A DNA stretch of 33,391 nt, taken from Gammaproteobacteria bacterium (GTDB lineage Bacteria; Pseudomonadota; Gammaproteobacteria; Steroidobacterales; Steroidobacteraceae). Location of the stretch: assembly GCA_021323735.1 (NCBI GenBank), contig JAJPKM010000032.1:1-33391 (forward strand), given 5' to 3'. A program made the translations under genes and the position numbers. The stretch's first letter is position 1, and each line of letters starts with the position of its first letter. The notes under the pieces were generated by a model. That model saw only the letters and a program-made list of their open reading frames with translations, was not told the origin of the DNA and made no database searches. Shown in pieces: positions 14,819-23,559 of this stretch.

Positions 14819-16840
14819 TTGAAAATAAAACGCGTCATGGCACTTATTCTGGCGCTGTCCAGCGCTGCCGCAGTGCCGGTCCTCGCGGATTCTCCGCCGG
14901 TGTCCGGCATCCAAATCGCCGACATGGACAAGGCCGTGCGTCCGCAAAACGATCTATTCGGCTATGCGAACGGATTGTGGTTGCGCAAGGTGCAGATACC
15001 GCCGGACCGCGCGCGCTATGGCGTGGATGTCATCATGGCCGAGCAATCGCTGGCCCAACTGCGTGCGCTGATCGAGGGCGTGCGGAATTCGAACGACGCC
15101 GAAGCGCGCAAGGTCGCTGACCTGTACGACAGCTTCATGGACGAGGCGCGAGTCGAGCAGCAGGGCGTCAAACCCCTGCAGGCGGAGTTCGAATCCATCG
15201 ACGCCATGAAAAGCGTGGCGGAGGTCGGGCCGCTCATGGCGCAATTTGACCGCATGGGAGTGGCGACGCCGGTCGGGGCATTTGTCGCGCCGGATGCCAA
15301 GCGCTCCACGCAGTACGCGCTGTGGCTGTCCCAAGGCGGCCTAGGCTTGCCTGACCGCGACTACTACTTGAGCGACGATGCGAAACTCAAGGGTTTCCGC
15401 GGCCAGTACCGCGAACACATCGCGAAGATGCTGGCGCTCATGGGGGATGTGCACGCCGGCGATGAGGCGGGCCGCATCGTTGAGCTCGAGACCGCCCTGG
15501 CAAAGATCCAATGGAGCCGTGTCGCCAACCGCGATCCGCAGAAAACCTACAACCCTAAAACCTTGGCGGAGCTCAAGACGCTGGCACCCGCCCTGGATTG
15601 GAACCGCTATTTGGAACAGGGCGGCGTACCGACTCCGCTGCCCACCCTGATCGTGCAACAGCCGGACTATCTGCAGGGCCTGTCCGGCTTGATGAACTCC
15701 ACCCCACTAACCACTTGGAAGGAGTACTTGCGCTTTCGCTTGCTGTCCGCCAGCGCGCCGTACCTCTCGAGAGCCTTTGTCGAGGAGGACTTTGCCTTCA
15801 ACCAGGGCGTTTTGCGGGACACACCGAAAAATCAGGATCGTTGGAAGCGCGGCGTTGAGCTGGTCGACGGATTGATCGGCGAGGCGTCGGGAAAGCTGTA
15901 TGTGGCCAAGTATTTTCCGCCGAAAGCCAAGGCGCGCATCGATGATTTGGTCGCCAATTTGCTGAAGGCCTATGCAGAGAGCGTGGATCACTTGTCCTGG
16001 ATGAGCGATGCCACCAAGGTGGAGGCGCGCGCCAAGCTGCGCAAGATCAACGTGAAGATCGGCTATCCCAAACGCTGGCGCGACTACGGCGCTCTGGTCG
16101 TCTCACCGACGGATCTGCTCGGCAACGTACAGCGTGGCGTGAGGTTCGAGAACGACCGCAAGCTGGCTCAATTGAGCGGACCGATCGACCGCGACGAGTG
16201 GCACATGACCGCACCCACCGTCAATGCGTACTACGATCCGCAGCTGAATGAAATCGTTTTCCCCGCCGGGATTCTCCAGCTGCCGGTGTTCAATCCGGAT
16301 GCCGAAGACGCCTTCAACTATGGCGCGACCGGAGCGACCATCGGACATGAGATCAGCCATGGCTTCGACGACGAAGGCAGTCAATTCGACAGCGACGGCA
16401 ATCTGCGCGACTGGTGGACGCCGGAGGACCACGCGAAGTTCAAGGCCAAGACCGACAAGCTGATCAAGGAATACAACCGCTTCGAACCGGTGCCCGACTT
16501 CCATGTCAACGGCGAGTTGACGCTGGGCGAGAATATCGCGGACATCGCCGGCATCGAGATTGCCTACAAAGCCTATACCGCTTCGTTGAAAGGCCAAGCG
16601 CCGCCCATCATCGACGGGATGAGCGCCGACCAGCGCTTCTTCCTAGGCTATGCCCAGAGCTGGCTCAGCAAGACGCGCGATGCGGCAGTCATCGAGCAGG
16701 TCAAATCCGATCCACACTCTCCCGAGAAATACCGGGTCAACGGTGTGGTCGTGCACATGCCGAGCTTCTACAGCGCTTTTTCGGTGCGGCGCGGCGATGC
16801 GCTGTATCTCAAGCCTGAGGATCGAGTGACGCTCTGGTAA
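14819..16840 (+). CDS. M13 family (neprilysin-like) zinc metallopeptidase
   Basis: This 673-residue exported endopeptidase should cleave oligopeptides in the periplasm. The signal peptide spans about 1-23 (KIKR, hydrophobic core, ending VLA). The mature N-terminal domain begins with the family's 'D..VRPQNDLFGYANG' region. The catalytic domain has NAYYDPQLNEIVFPAGIL, the zinc motif GHEISHGFDD (H510, E511, H514) and the third-ligand motif GENIADIAG (E571, with D575). The C-terminus ends in VTLW where many relatives have CxxW; the missing cysteine is common in bacterial members. The TTG at 14819 is preferred over the ATG at 14837 because it lies 7 nt from AAGGAG and supplies the positive n-region. 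hutD follows within 5 bp, suggesting a shared transcript with amino-acid catabolism genes. Confidence 0.93.
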   Translation: MKIKRVMALILALSSAAAVPVLADSPPVSGIQIADMDKAVRPQNDLFGYANGLWLRKVQIPPDRARYGVDVIMAEQSLAQLRALIEGVRNSNDAEARKVADLYDSFMDEARVEQQGVKPLQAEFESIDAMKSVAEVGPLMAQFDRMGVATPVGAFVAPDAKRSTQYALWLSQGGLGLPDRDYYLSDDAKLKGFRGQYREHIAKMLALMGDVHAGDEAGRIVELETALAKIQWSRVANRDPQKTYNPKTLAELKTLAPALDWNRYLEQGGVPTPLPTLIVQQPDYLQGLSGLMNSTPLTTWKEYLRFRLLSASAPYLSRAFVEEDFAFNQGVLRDTPKNQDRWKRGVELVDGLIGEASGKLYVAKYFPPKAKARIDDLVANLLKAYAESVDHLSWMSDATKVEARAKLRKINVKIGYPKRWRDYGALVVSPTDLLGNVQRGVRFENDRKLAQLSGPIDRDEWHMTAPTVNAYYDPQLNEIVFPAGILQLPVFNPDAEDAFNYGATGATIGHEISHGFDDEGSQFDSDGNLRDWWTPEDHAKFKAKTDKLIKEYNRFEPVPDFHVNGELTLGENIADIAGIEIAYKAYTASLKGQAPPIIDGMSADQRFFLGYAQSWLSKTRDAAVIEQVKSDPHSPEKYRVNGVVVHMPSFYSAFSVRRGDALYLKPEDRVTLW

Positions 16841-16845
16841 CCGGT

Positions 16846-17463
16846 GTGTCGGCGAACGAGGTGGTATTGCCTAACACCGGTGATTGCCTGCAGATCATCC
16901 GCAAGTCCTCTTTCAAGGCCGTTCCCTGGAAGAACGGCGGCGGCGTCACGCACGAAATCATCCGGAATCCGGCGACCGGCGATCCCTTTCAGTGGCGGAT
17001 GAGCGTGGCCCACATCGACGGCTCCGGCCCTTTCTCGGATTTCTCCGGGTACCGCCGCCACATGGTGTTGCTGCAAGGCCAGGGTTTGACGCTGAGATTC
17101 AAGACCGGCGACGATTGCCTGCTGCGGGAGGTCGGGGATCTGGCGCAGTTCGACGGCGCAGCGACCCCGCACTGCGATTTGCTCGGCGGACCCTGTGTGG
17201 ATCTTAATCTCATGGTCGCCGAGTCGCTGCGGGCCGAGGCCCGCGTCCTGCGGCTGACGGGGAAGTCCGCAATGGCGGCCCCATCCGCCCGAGCTCTGAT
17301 TTTCAGCATCGAGGCCCCATTGTGGCTCGAATGGGATGGGGGCGAGACCGTGAAGCTCGAGCCCTGGGACCTCGCGGTGGTCCAGCATGGCGGGGTGCTG
17401 CTCAGCGCCATCGACCCTGACATATCAGCCTGCGCTGTATTTTTTGCGACGATTAATCATTAA
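16846..17463 (+). CDS. hutD: HutD family protein
   Basis: The 205-residue cupin-fold protein has the hallmark HutD stretches: PWKNGGGVTHEI near residue 28, WRMSVAHIDGSGPFSDFSGYRRHMVLLQG, and the C-terminal half of the bicupin. HutD occurs in hut operons of Pseudomonas and relatives, where it is thought to limit hut expression rather than catalyse a pathway step; the biochemical function is not settled. The GTG start lies 5 bp after the peptidase stop and the gene ends 17 bp before putA, so it sits in a peptidase-hutD-putA unit instead of beside hutHUIF about 4.5 kb away. The exact start is uncertain because no good ribosome-binding site is visible; coupling to the upstream stop is likely. Confidence 0.9.
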   Translation: MSANEVVLPNTGDCLQIIRKSSFKAVPWKNGGGVTHEIIRNPATGDPFQWRMSVAHIDGSGPFSDFSGYRRHMVLLQGQGLTLRFKTGDDCLLREVGDLAQFDGAATPHCDLLGGPCVDLNLMVAESLRAEARVLRLTGKSAMAAPSARALIFSIEAPLWLEWDGGETVKLEPWDLAVVQHGGVLLSAIDPDISACAVFFATINH

Positions 17464-17480
17464 AATCCGAAAGGACGACT

Positions 17481-20400
17481 ATGGCTGCCAATCTGCACGA
17501 ATCCGCTCCCGATGACCTGATGGAGACCCTGCGCGGGTCAATCCGCGACCATGGCTCATGGTCCGAGGAACAGGCGGTGCAGCGCCTGCTGCATGGCCTG
17601 GAACTGACCGGCGGTGCCCGCCACCGCGCCGTGGCGGTGGCGATGTCGCTGGTCGAGGGCGCGCGTGCGCGGCGCGCCGAGCGTCCGTTTCTCGACGCCT
17701 TCCTGCAGGAGTTCGGTTTGTCGAACCAGGAGGGCATTGCGCTGATGTGCATTGCCGAGGCGCTGCTGCGCATTCCGGACGATGCCACCGCGGACCGGTT
17801 GATCGCGGAGAAGCTGAACTCCGGCGACTGGTCCGCGCACGCCGGCCGCTCGGAATCGCTGTTCGTGAACGCCTCGACCTGGGGACTGATGCTCACCGGC
17901 GGCATTCTAGAGTTGGATCCGTCCATCAGGGCCGATGCCGCCGGCTGGATGCGCAAACTGACCCGAAAGGCGGGCGAGCCCCTGGTGCGCCTCGCGGTAC
18001 GCCGCGCCATGCGCATCATCGGCGGCGAGTTCGTGGTCGGACGCAGCATCGAGGAGGCGTTGGCACGCAGCGCCCGCGAAGCGGAAGTGAGCCTATGTTC
18101 CTTTGACATGCTGGGCGAGGGCGCGCGAACGCGGAAGGACGCCATGCGTTACTTCGAGTCCTATCGGCATGCGATCGAGGTCATCGGCAGGGCGGCGAAA
18201 GGCCGTGCCATCGAAGACGTCTCGAGCATCTCCATCAAGCTGTCGGCCTTGGAGCCTCGCTATGGCCTGCTGCAGCGAGAGCGCGTCATGCAGCGCCTCG
18301 TGCCGTTGGTGTCGGACCTGGCACGTCAGGCCGCCGGACTCGGCATCCAACTGACCATCGACGCCGAAGAAGCGGACCGCCTCGATCTGTCGTTGGACAT
18401 CATCGAGGCGCTGGCGAGGGACCCGGCGACCCGCGATTGGCCGGGGCTGGGGCTCGCGGTGCAGGCCTACGGCAAGCGCGCGCCGGACGTGATCGACTGG
18501 GTGGCGGCAACGGCCCGCCGCCACGGCAGAAGGATGACGGTGCGCCTGGTGAAAGGCGCGTACTGGGATTCCGAGATCAAGCGCGCGCAGGAGCGCGGCC
18601 TCGACGGCTATCCGGTCTACACGCGCAAGCTCACCACCGATGTGTCGTACCTGGCCTGCGCGGGCCGCCTGTTCAAACATGCCGAGCTGATTTATTCGCA
18701 ATTCGCCACCCACAATGCGCACAGCATCGCGGCGGTGCTCGAGATGGCACCGGCGAAGGCGGCCTTCGAGTTTCAACGCCTGCACGGCATGGGCCGGCTG
18801 CTGTACGCGCAAGCGGCCGACCAAGTGGCCGATTTTCCGCGGGTGCGCGTGTATGCCCCGGTGGGCGAACACAAGGATTTGTTGGCCTACCTGGTCAGGC
18901 GGCTGTTGGAAAACGGCGCCAACACCTCTTTCGTGAACCGCTTCATGGACGAGCAAGTGCCGGTTGCAGAGATCGTGCGCGATCCCGTTTCGGAGCTGGA
19001 GCGCTTGGAGTCGTTGCCGCACCCGCGGCTGCCGATCCCGGCGGCGCTGTATTCCGACCGGCGCAATTCACGTGGGATCGATCTGGGCGATCCGCGCGAA
19101 GTGCAGAGCTTGCGTGCCGAGGTGGCCAGGGATCGGGCCAGGAAAGCCGCCGAGGCATCTTCCACCGCGGGGCCGCTCATCGGCGGGGAATTGCGCCCGG
19201 GAGCCGCGCATCCGGTGACCAATCCTTCGGACCGGCGCGAGCAGGTGGGTGTGACGCGCAACGCCACGGCGGACGAAATCAACCTGGCATTCGAGGCCGC
19301 CGCCGCCGTGCAGCCTGCTTGGAACGGCAGCGGGGGAGAGGTACGCGCCAGTTGTCTGGAGAGAGCTGCCGATATTCTCGAGGCCAATCGGTCGCAGTTT
19401 CACGAGCTGTTGGTGCGCGAAGCGGGCAAGACCATCTCGGACGCGATCGCGGAAGTGCGTGAGACCGTGGATTATTGCCGCTACTACGCGCTGCAGACGC
19501 GCAAGGGGTTCGCCGCGGCGCAACGGCTCGAGGGGCCGACGGGCGAGGTGAACGAACTCCTAATGCAGGGCCGTGGGGTTTTTGCCTGCATCAGCCCCTG
19601 GAATTTTCCGCTGGCGATCTTCGCCGGCCAGGTGACCGCGGCGCTCGGTGCCGGCAACACGGTCGTGGCGAAACCGGCCGAGCCCACGCCACTGATCGCA
19701 TCGCGCTTTATTCGCCTGCTGCATGAGGCGGGCGTCCCACCCCAGGCGGTGCATCTGGTACCGGCGCCGGGACGATTGTTCGGCGAGGTCGCGTTCGCGC
19801 ATCCGGCGCTTGCGGGCGTGGCCATGACCGGCTCGACGGTAACCGCCCTCACCATCAATCGTGCGCTGGCGGCGCGCGACGGTGTCATCGTGCCGCTGAT
19901 CGCCGAGACCGGCGGTCTGAATGCCATGATCGTCGATTCGACGGCGTTGCCGGAGCAAGTGGCGGACGATGCGGTGAGTTCGGCGTTCATGAGCGCCGGC
20001 CAGCGATGCTCGGCGCTGCGCCTGCTGTTCCTGCAGGAGGAGATCGCCGACACCGTGCTGGAAATGATCGCCGGCGCCATGGATGAACTGGTCATCGGCG
20101 ATCCGTCGGATTTTCAGACCGATGTGGGACCGGTGATCAACGCGGCCGCCCGGGATGGTTTGACCCGCCATGTCGAACGCATGCGCGGTGAGGCGCGGAT
20201 CGTGAAAGCCTGCTCGCTCGGCGAAGCACATCGGCATGGTAGTTTTTTCGCTCCGCATCTGATCGAGCTTAAGAATGCGGCGCAACTGACCCGCGAAGAG
20301 TTCGGGCCCATATTGCATGTCGTGCGGTATGGGTCGAGCGACATCGGAGAGGTGCTGAAGGCCATTCGGGACAGTGGATACGGTCTGACGTTCGGCGTGC

Positions 20401-20645
20401 AGACTCGGTTGGAGTCGTTCTGGCGGCAGGTATTCGAGGCCACCTCGATCGGCAACACCTACGTCAATCGCAACATGATCGGCGCCGTGGTCGGCGTGCA
20501 GCCCTTCGGCGGCAACGGCCTGTCGGGCACGGGCCCGAAAGCCGGCGGCCCGCACTATCTGGCGCGATTCGCGAATGAACGAACGCTGACGGTGAATACC
20601 ACGGCGACGGGCGGCAACGCGGCGTTGCTCAACCTGGGCAACTAG
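17481..20645 (+). CDS. putA: bifunctional proline dehydrogenase / P5C dehydrogenase
   Basis: PutA oxidises proline to glutamate in two steps: an FAD-dependent proline dehydrogenase barrel passes pyrroline-5-carboxylate to an NAD-dependent aldehyde dehydrogenase domain. The 1054-residue product has the PRODH signatures RLVKGAYWDSEIKRAQ and PVGEHKDLLAYLVRR. The ALDH half has SPWNFPLAIF, the general base E809 in AETGG and the nucleophile C843 in SAGQRCSALR, and it ends soon after PFGGNGLSGTG. The length fits the short PutA class without the N-terminal ribbon-helix-helix DNA-binding domain of E. coli PutA (1320 aa), so it should not autoregulate as that enzyme does. The ATG at 17481 follows AAAGGACG. 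It is last in the peptidase-hutD-putA run; the next gene is convergent. Confidence 0.97.
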   Translation: MAANLHESAPDDLMETLRGSIRDHGSWSEEQAVQRLLHGLELTGGARHRAVAVAMSLVEGARARRAERPFLDAFLQEFGLSNQEGIALMCIAEALLRIPDDATADRLIAEKLNSGDWSAHAGRSESLFVNASTWGLMLTGGILELDPSIRADAAGWMRKLTRKAGEPLVRLAVRRAMRIIGGEFVVGRSIEEALARSAREAEVSLCSFDMLGEGARTRKDAMRYFESYRHAIEVIGRAAKGRAIEDVSSISIKLSALEPRYGLLQRERVMQRLVPLVSDLARQAAGLGIQLTIDAEEADRLDLSLDIIEALARDPATRDWPGLGLAVQAYGKRAPDVIDWVAATARRHGRRMTVRLVKGAYWDSEIKRAQERGLDGYPVYTRKLTTDVSYLACAGRLFKHAELIYSQFATHNAHSIAAVLEMAPAKAAFEFQRLHGMGRLLYAQAADQVADFPRVRVYAPVGEHKDLLAYLVRRLLENGANTSFVNRFMDEQVPVAEIVRDPVSELERLESLPHPRLPIPAALYSDRRNSRGIDLGDPREVQSLRAEVARDRARKAAEASSTAGPLIGGELRPGAAHPVTNPSDRREQVGVTRNATADEINLAFEAAAAVQPAWNGSGGEVRASCLERAADILEANRSQFHELLVREAGKTISDAIAEVRETVDYCRYYALQTRKGFAAAQRLEGPTGEVNELLMQGRGVFACISPWNFPLAIFAGQVTAALGAGNTVVAKPAEPTPLIASRFIRLLHEAGVPPQAVHLVPAPGRLFGEVAFAHPALAGVAMTGSTVTALTINRALAARDGVIVPLIAETGGLNAMIVDSTALPEQVADDAVSSAFMSAGQRCSALRLLFLQEEIADTVLEMIAGAMDELVIGDPSDFQTDVGPVINAAARDGLTRHVERMRGEARIVKACSLGEAHRHGSFFAPHLIELKNAAQLTREEFGPILHVVRYGSSDIGEVLKAIRDSGYGLTFGVQTRLESFWRQVFEATSIGNTYVNRNMIGAVVGVQPFGGNGLSGTGPKAGGPHYLARFANERTLTVNTTATGGNAALLNLGN

Positions 20646-20716
20646 GAGATGCTGCCAACGCGGTCTGCATGAACGCCGGCATGGTCTGGCGCCGTTCCAC
20701 CACCCCAATGACCGCT

Positions 20717-21109
20717 TCAGGCGGGGGGTGAGCCCCTGTCGTGACCGTCCAGCAATTGGTCCATCAGCGCTTCGATCTCCGTCGCCTCGAAGGGTTTGAT
20801 AATGGAGCGGACATTCTTGCCCCAATCCTCGATGCCGAATTCCAGAGCGTAGCCGGACGCAATGATGATGGGCGTTTGCGGCTTGAGGGCGAGGATGCTG
20901 CGCGCTAATTCGATGCCGGACATGACCGGCAGACTGACGTCGGTGATCACCATGTCGAACTGCCTCGTTCGGAACTCGCGCAGGGCCTCCTCGGCGGTCG
21001 CACAGATGACGATTTCGCGCTGATCTTTGATCAGCAGCTCGGCGGTCACTTCCCGCACGATGTCGTTGTCCTCGACGTAAAGGATTCGCTGAAGTGTGGG
21101 TTCAGGCAT
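20717..21109 (-). CDS. stand-alone response regulator receiver protein
   Basis: This 130-residue CheY-like protein has no output domain. The acidic pocket is E13-D14 in YVEDND, the predicted phosphoacceptor is D57 (MVITDVSLP), the switch serine is near S85 (IIIASGYA) and the conserved lysine is K105 (IIKPF). It ends in a short acidic helix and a GSPPA tail. No histidine kinase is present in the window, so its partner must be elsewhere. A single-domain receiver may act by protein contact or as a phosphate relay. A small ORF ends 2 bp before its start, which suggests a shared transcript. It is convergent with putA across a 71-bp gap with no obvious terminator. Confidence 0.92.
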   Translation of the reverse strand: MPEPTLQRILYVEDNDIVREVTAELLIKDQREIVICATAEEALREFRTRQFDMVITDVSLPVMSGIELARSILALKPQTPIIIASGYALEFGIEDWGKNVRSIIKPFEATEIEALMDQLLDGHDRGSPPA

Positions 21110-21111
21110 GG

Positions 21112-21255
21112 CTAAGGCGCAGGTCTCGATAGGAACACTACGACGATGGCGCGAGAGTCGTTCGCGGAGGTTGCGGCCAGTGTGGAGATGGCAAGGAGAA
21201 GCCCCAGGGCCGCAAGGGCTGAAGCGAATACCCGTCTTACCGTTACTTCGCTCAT
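21112..21255 (-). CDS. possible small membrane/secreted peptide (47 aa)
   Basis: An ORF starting at the ATG with codon at 21255 gives MSEVTVRRVFASALAALG... with a positive n-region and one hydrophobic segment (about 9-28), then a short polar tail ending SRPAP. A longer in-frame reading to 21366 is less likely because its extra N-terminus looks non-coding. The stop lies 2 bp upstream of the receiver gene, favouring co-transcription. No family was recognised and no strong ribosome-binding site is visible, so it may not be translated. Confidence 0.3.
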   Translation of the reverse strand: MSEVTVRRVFASALAALGLLLAISTLAATSANDSRAIVVVFLSRPAP

Positions 21256-21445
21256 GGGGCAGTCAACCATGGCCGCGTGCGGCGCGGCACCCGGCAACCT
21301 AAGCCATGAGCCGTAGGAATTGTCTGGGCGCCGTGCTATCGGCGGATTCCTACATCGCTTCAGCATGGGCGCCGTTGCTCTGAAAGCGATGCAAGCAGAC
21401 TACAACGGCTGAATGGGGGAATTCGAAATGGATCCCTCAGGCAGA

Positions 21446-22024
21446 TTACGGCCTCTTCGATTTTCCCCATTTGATGGCGGAGATTTCATCGAAGAGGTTT
21501 CGGCCCGGGTATTTCTGGCAGTCTCCCATGAGGGCGGATTCGAAAGTGCCGAGTGCATCGGCATCGAATAGATGGCCGCCGCTCTTCGCGACTGCGAATC
21601 CAAACAGCCACATCATGATGGTGTTGGCGCTTTCACGGTCTGATTTCACCAGCTCCAGATGCCGGGCCGCGAAGGTCTGGCATTCCAGCGCCGCCAAATC
21701 CATCGGATTCTTCGTATTGGGCTTCACGGCGGAAAGCGCATCCATCAGGCTCTCCGTGGGGTTGTCCTTGCATTCGGCATCCAGTGCGAATCCGAAGCCG
21801 GCCAAGGCGTCTCCATACATCACATGGGCGCCGGACTTCGCCACGGAATACCCGAACAACCACATCATGGTATTGATGGGGTCCGTGCCCGGCGCGGGAT
21901 TGGGCGAGGCAATCACTTCGTTCTGATACTTCACACAGGTCAAGGTGGCGATATTCACCTCGGCCGCGCGTCCCATACCCGCCCAACAGCAAAGTAAAAT
22001 CAACAATGCCACGGAACATTTCAT
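21446..22024 (-). CDS. secreted protein with two tandem HdeA-like domains
   Basis: The 192-residue product has a signal peptide (about 1-20, ending GRA-AEV) and two homologous halves, 27-101 and 111-185, that align without a gap at an offset of 84 residues. Each holds one cysteine pair (C30/C85 and C114/C169), MMWLFG.(S/A)VAKSG.H in the middle (W55/W139), and a C-terminal C..(N/Y)P...L.(D/E) helix. The spacing, with two cysteines flanking a W-x-x-G-(Y/F) helix and a Pro after the second cysteine, resembles the HdeA/HdeB family of small periplasmic disulfide-bonded proteins; that match is by eye. The start codon overlaps the hutH stop (ATGA), so it is translated with the histidine pathway. Function is unknown. 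Confidence 0.72.
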   Translation of the reverse strand: MKCSVALLILLCCWAGMGRAAEVNIATLTCVKYQNEVIASPNPAPGTDPINTMMWLFGYSVAKSGAHVMYGDALAGFGFALDAECKDNPTESLMDALSAVKPNTKNPMDLAALECQTFAARHLELVKSDRESANTIMMWLFGFAVAKSGGHLFDADALGTFESALMGDCQKYPGRNLFDEISAIKWGKSKRP

Positions 22025-23559
22025 GATGCTGACCTCGACGGCAGGATTCTTTTCAGCAGCGCACCGAAGCGCCCGGACTTTACCCAGGAACGCGCCGCAT
22101 CGATATCGGGCGCGAAATAGCGGTCCGAGTCATAGAAGGGCACATCCCGGCGAATGCCGGCGTGGACCTCTTCGAGGCGGAGTGATGATCGGGATGGCCG
22201 ATGAAAATCGATTCCCTGGGCCGCGGCGAGCAATTCGATGCCGATCACCGCGGCCGCATTGTCCACCATGGCGCTCAAGCGCCGCGCCGCATGGGTGGCC
22301 ATGCTCACGTGATCTTCCTGATTCGCCGAGGTGGGAATGGAGTCGACGCTCGCCGGCGCTGCGATGGTTTTATTCTCCGAGACCAGCGCGGCCGCCGTGA
22401 CCTGGGCAATCATGAATCCCGAGTTCAGTCCGCTGTTGTTGACCAAGAACGCCGGTAAGCCGCTCATCTTCGGATCCACCAGGACGGCCGTGCGACGTTC
22501 CGACAGACTGCCGATCTCCGCAATCGCGAGCGCCAGTGTGTCGGCGGCGAACGCCACCGGTTCGGCGTGAAAATTTCCGCCGGAAAGCACCTCCCCGGCG
22601 TCGGTGAACAGCAGCGGATTGTCCGTCACGGCATTGGCCTCGATGCCCAAGGTCACGCTGCAATTGCGGATCAGATCCAGACAGGCGCCCATCACCTGGG
22701 GTTGGCAGCGGAACGAATAGGGGTCCTGGACACGCGTGCAATCGAGGTGCGAGGCGCGGATGGCGCTGCCCGCGATCAATTCTCGATACTCGCGCGCCAC
22801 GGCGATTTGGCCGGGTTGTCCGCGTACTCGTTGAATGCGCTCATCGAAAGGGGAGTCGCTGCCTTTCAGGGCATCGACGGACATGGCGCCCGCCACCACC
22901 GCGGCGGCAAATATGTCCTCTGCGCCGAACAGTCCTGCCAAGGCCAGCGCCGTCGATACTTGCGTGCCGTTGATGAGCGCGAGGCCTTCTTTCGCGCGTA
23001 GCTTGATCGGCTGCAGGCCGGCGATCCGCAAGCCCTCGCTCGCCGGCAGCCGTGCGCCGCCGACCCGCACCTGGCCCAAGCCGAGCAAAACGGCGCTCAA
23101 ATGTGCCAGCGGCGCGAGATCTCCGGATGCGCCCACCGATCCTTGCGCGGGAATCACGGGGTATACCTCGTGCTCGAGCAAGGCGAGCAAGCTATTCATG
23201 AGGCCCATGGTGACCCCGGAATGACCTTGGGCCAGCGCATTGATCTTCAGCGCGAGAATGAGCCGCACGACCGGATCGGGCAGGGCCTCGCCCACGCCTG
23301 CCGCGTGCGACAGCAGCAAATTCCGCTGCAGCAGCTCGAGCTGATCGTTGGGGATGCGCGTGTGTGCCAGCAGGCCGAAACCGGTGTTGATGCCGTAGGC
23401 CGCTTCGCCTGCCGCGACGATCTTGTCCACCAGCGCGCCGGCCAGCGCGACTCTACCGCGATCCTGCGCCGACAAATTCACGGCGGTGGGCTTCTCGTGT
23501 ATTTGCCGCAGGTCCGAGAGCGACATCGCTCCAGCCTTCATCTCGAGGACGCGGCTCAC
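22021..23559 (-). CDS. hutH: histidine ammonia-lyase
   Basis: HutH removes ammonia from histidine to give urocanate, the first step of histidine use. The cofactor-forming triad Ala-Ser-Gly is at 144-146 within [14 protein letters not shown], close to the numbering of Pseudomonas HutH (Ser143), and autocatalytic MIO formation is expected. [33 protein letters not shown]-like TDNPLLF and [19 protein letters not shown] are all conserved. The reading frame is open well upstream into hutU, but the GTG at 23559 is chosen: it overlaps the hutU stop as GTGA and gives 512 residues whose N-terminus lines up with known HutH. An ATG at 23541 (506 aa) is the alternative. The downstream gene starts within the hutH stop codon. 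Confidence 0.95.
   Translation of the reverse strand: MSRVLEMKAGAMSLSDLRQIHEKPTAVNLSAQDRGRVALAGALVDKIVAAGEAAYGINTGFGLLAHTRIPNDQLELLQRNLLLSHAAGVGEALPDPVVRLILALKINALAQGHSGVTMGLMNSLLALLEHEVYPVIPAQGSVGASGDLAPLAHLSAVLLGLGQVRVGGARLPASEGLRIAGLQPIKLRAKEGLALINGTQVSTALALAGLFGAEDIFAAAVVAGAMSVDALKGSDSPFDERIQRVRGQPGQIAVAREYRELIAGSAIRASHLDCTRVQDPYSFRCQPQVMGACLDLIRNCSVTLGIEANAVTDNPLLFTDAGEVLSGGNFHAEPVAFAADTLALAIAEIGSLSERRTAVLVDPKMSGLPAFLVNNSGLNSGFMIAQVTAAALVSENKTIAAPASVDSIPTSANQEDHVSMATHAARRLSAMVDNAAAVIGIELLAAAQGIDFHRPSRSSLRLEEVHAGIRRDVPFYDSDRYFAPDIDAARSWVKSGRFGALLKRILPSRSAS

Noticed and set aside
20646-20716. Terminator between putA and the receiver gene
   Set aside because: Only weak G/C pairings and no T-run on either strand; not enough to call.
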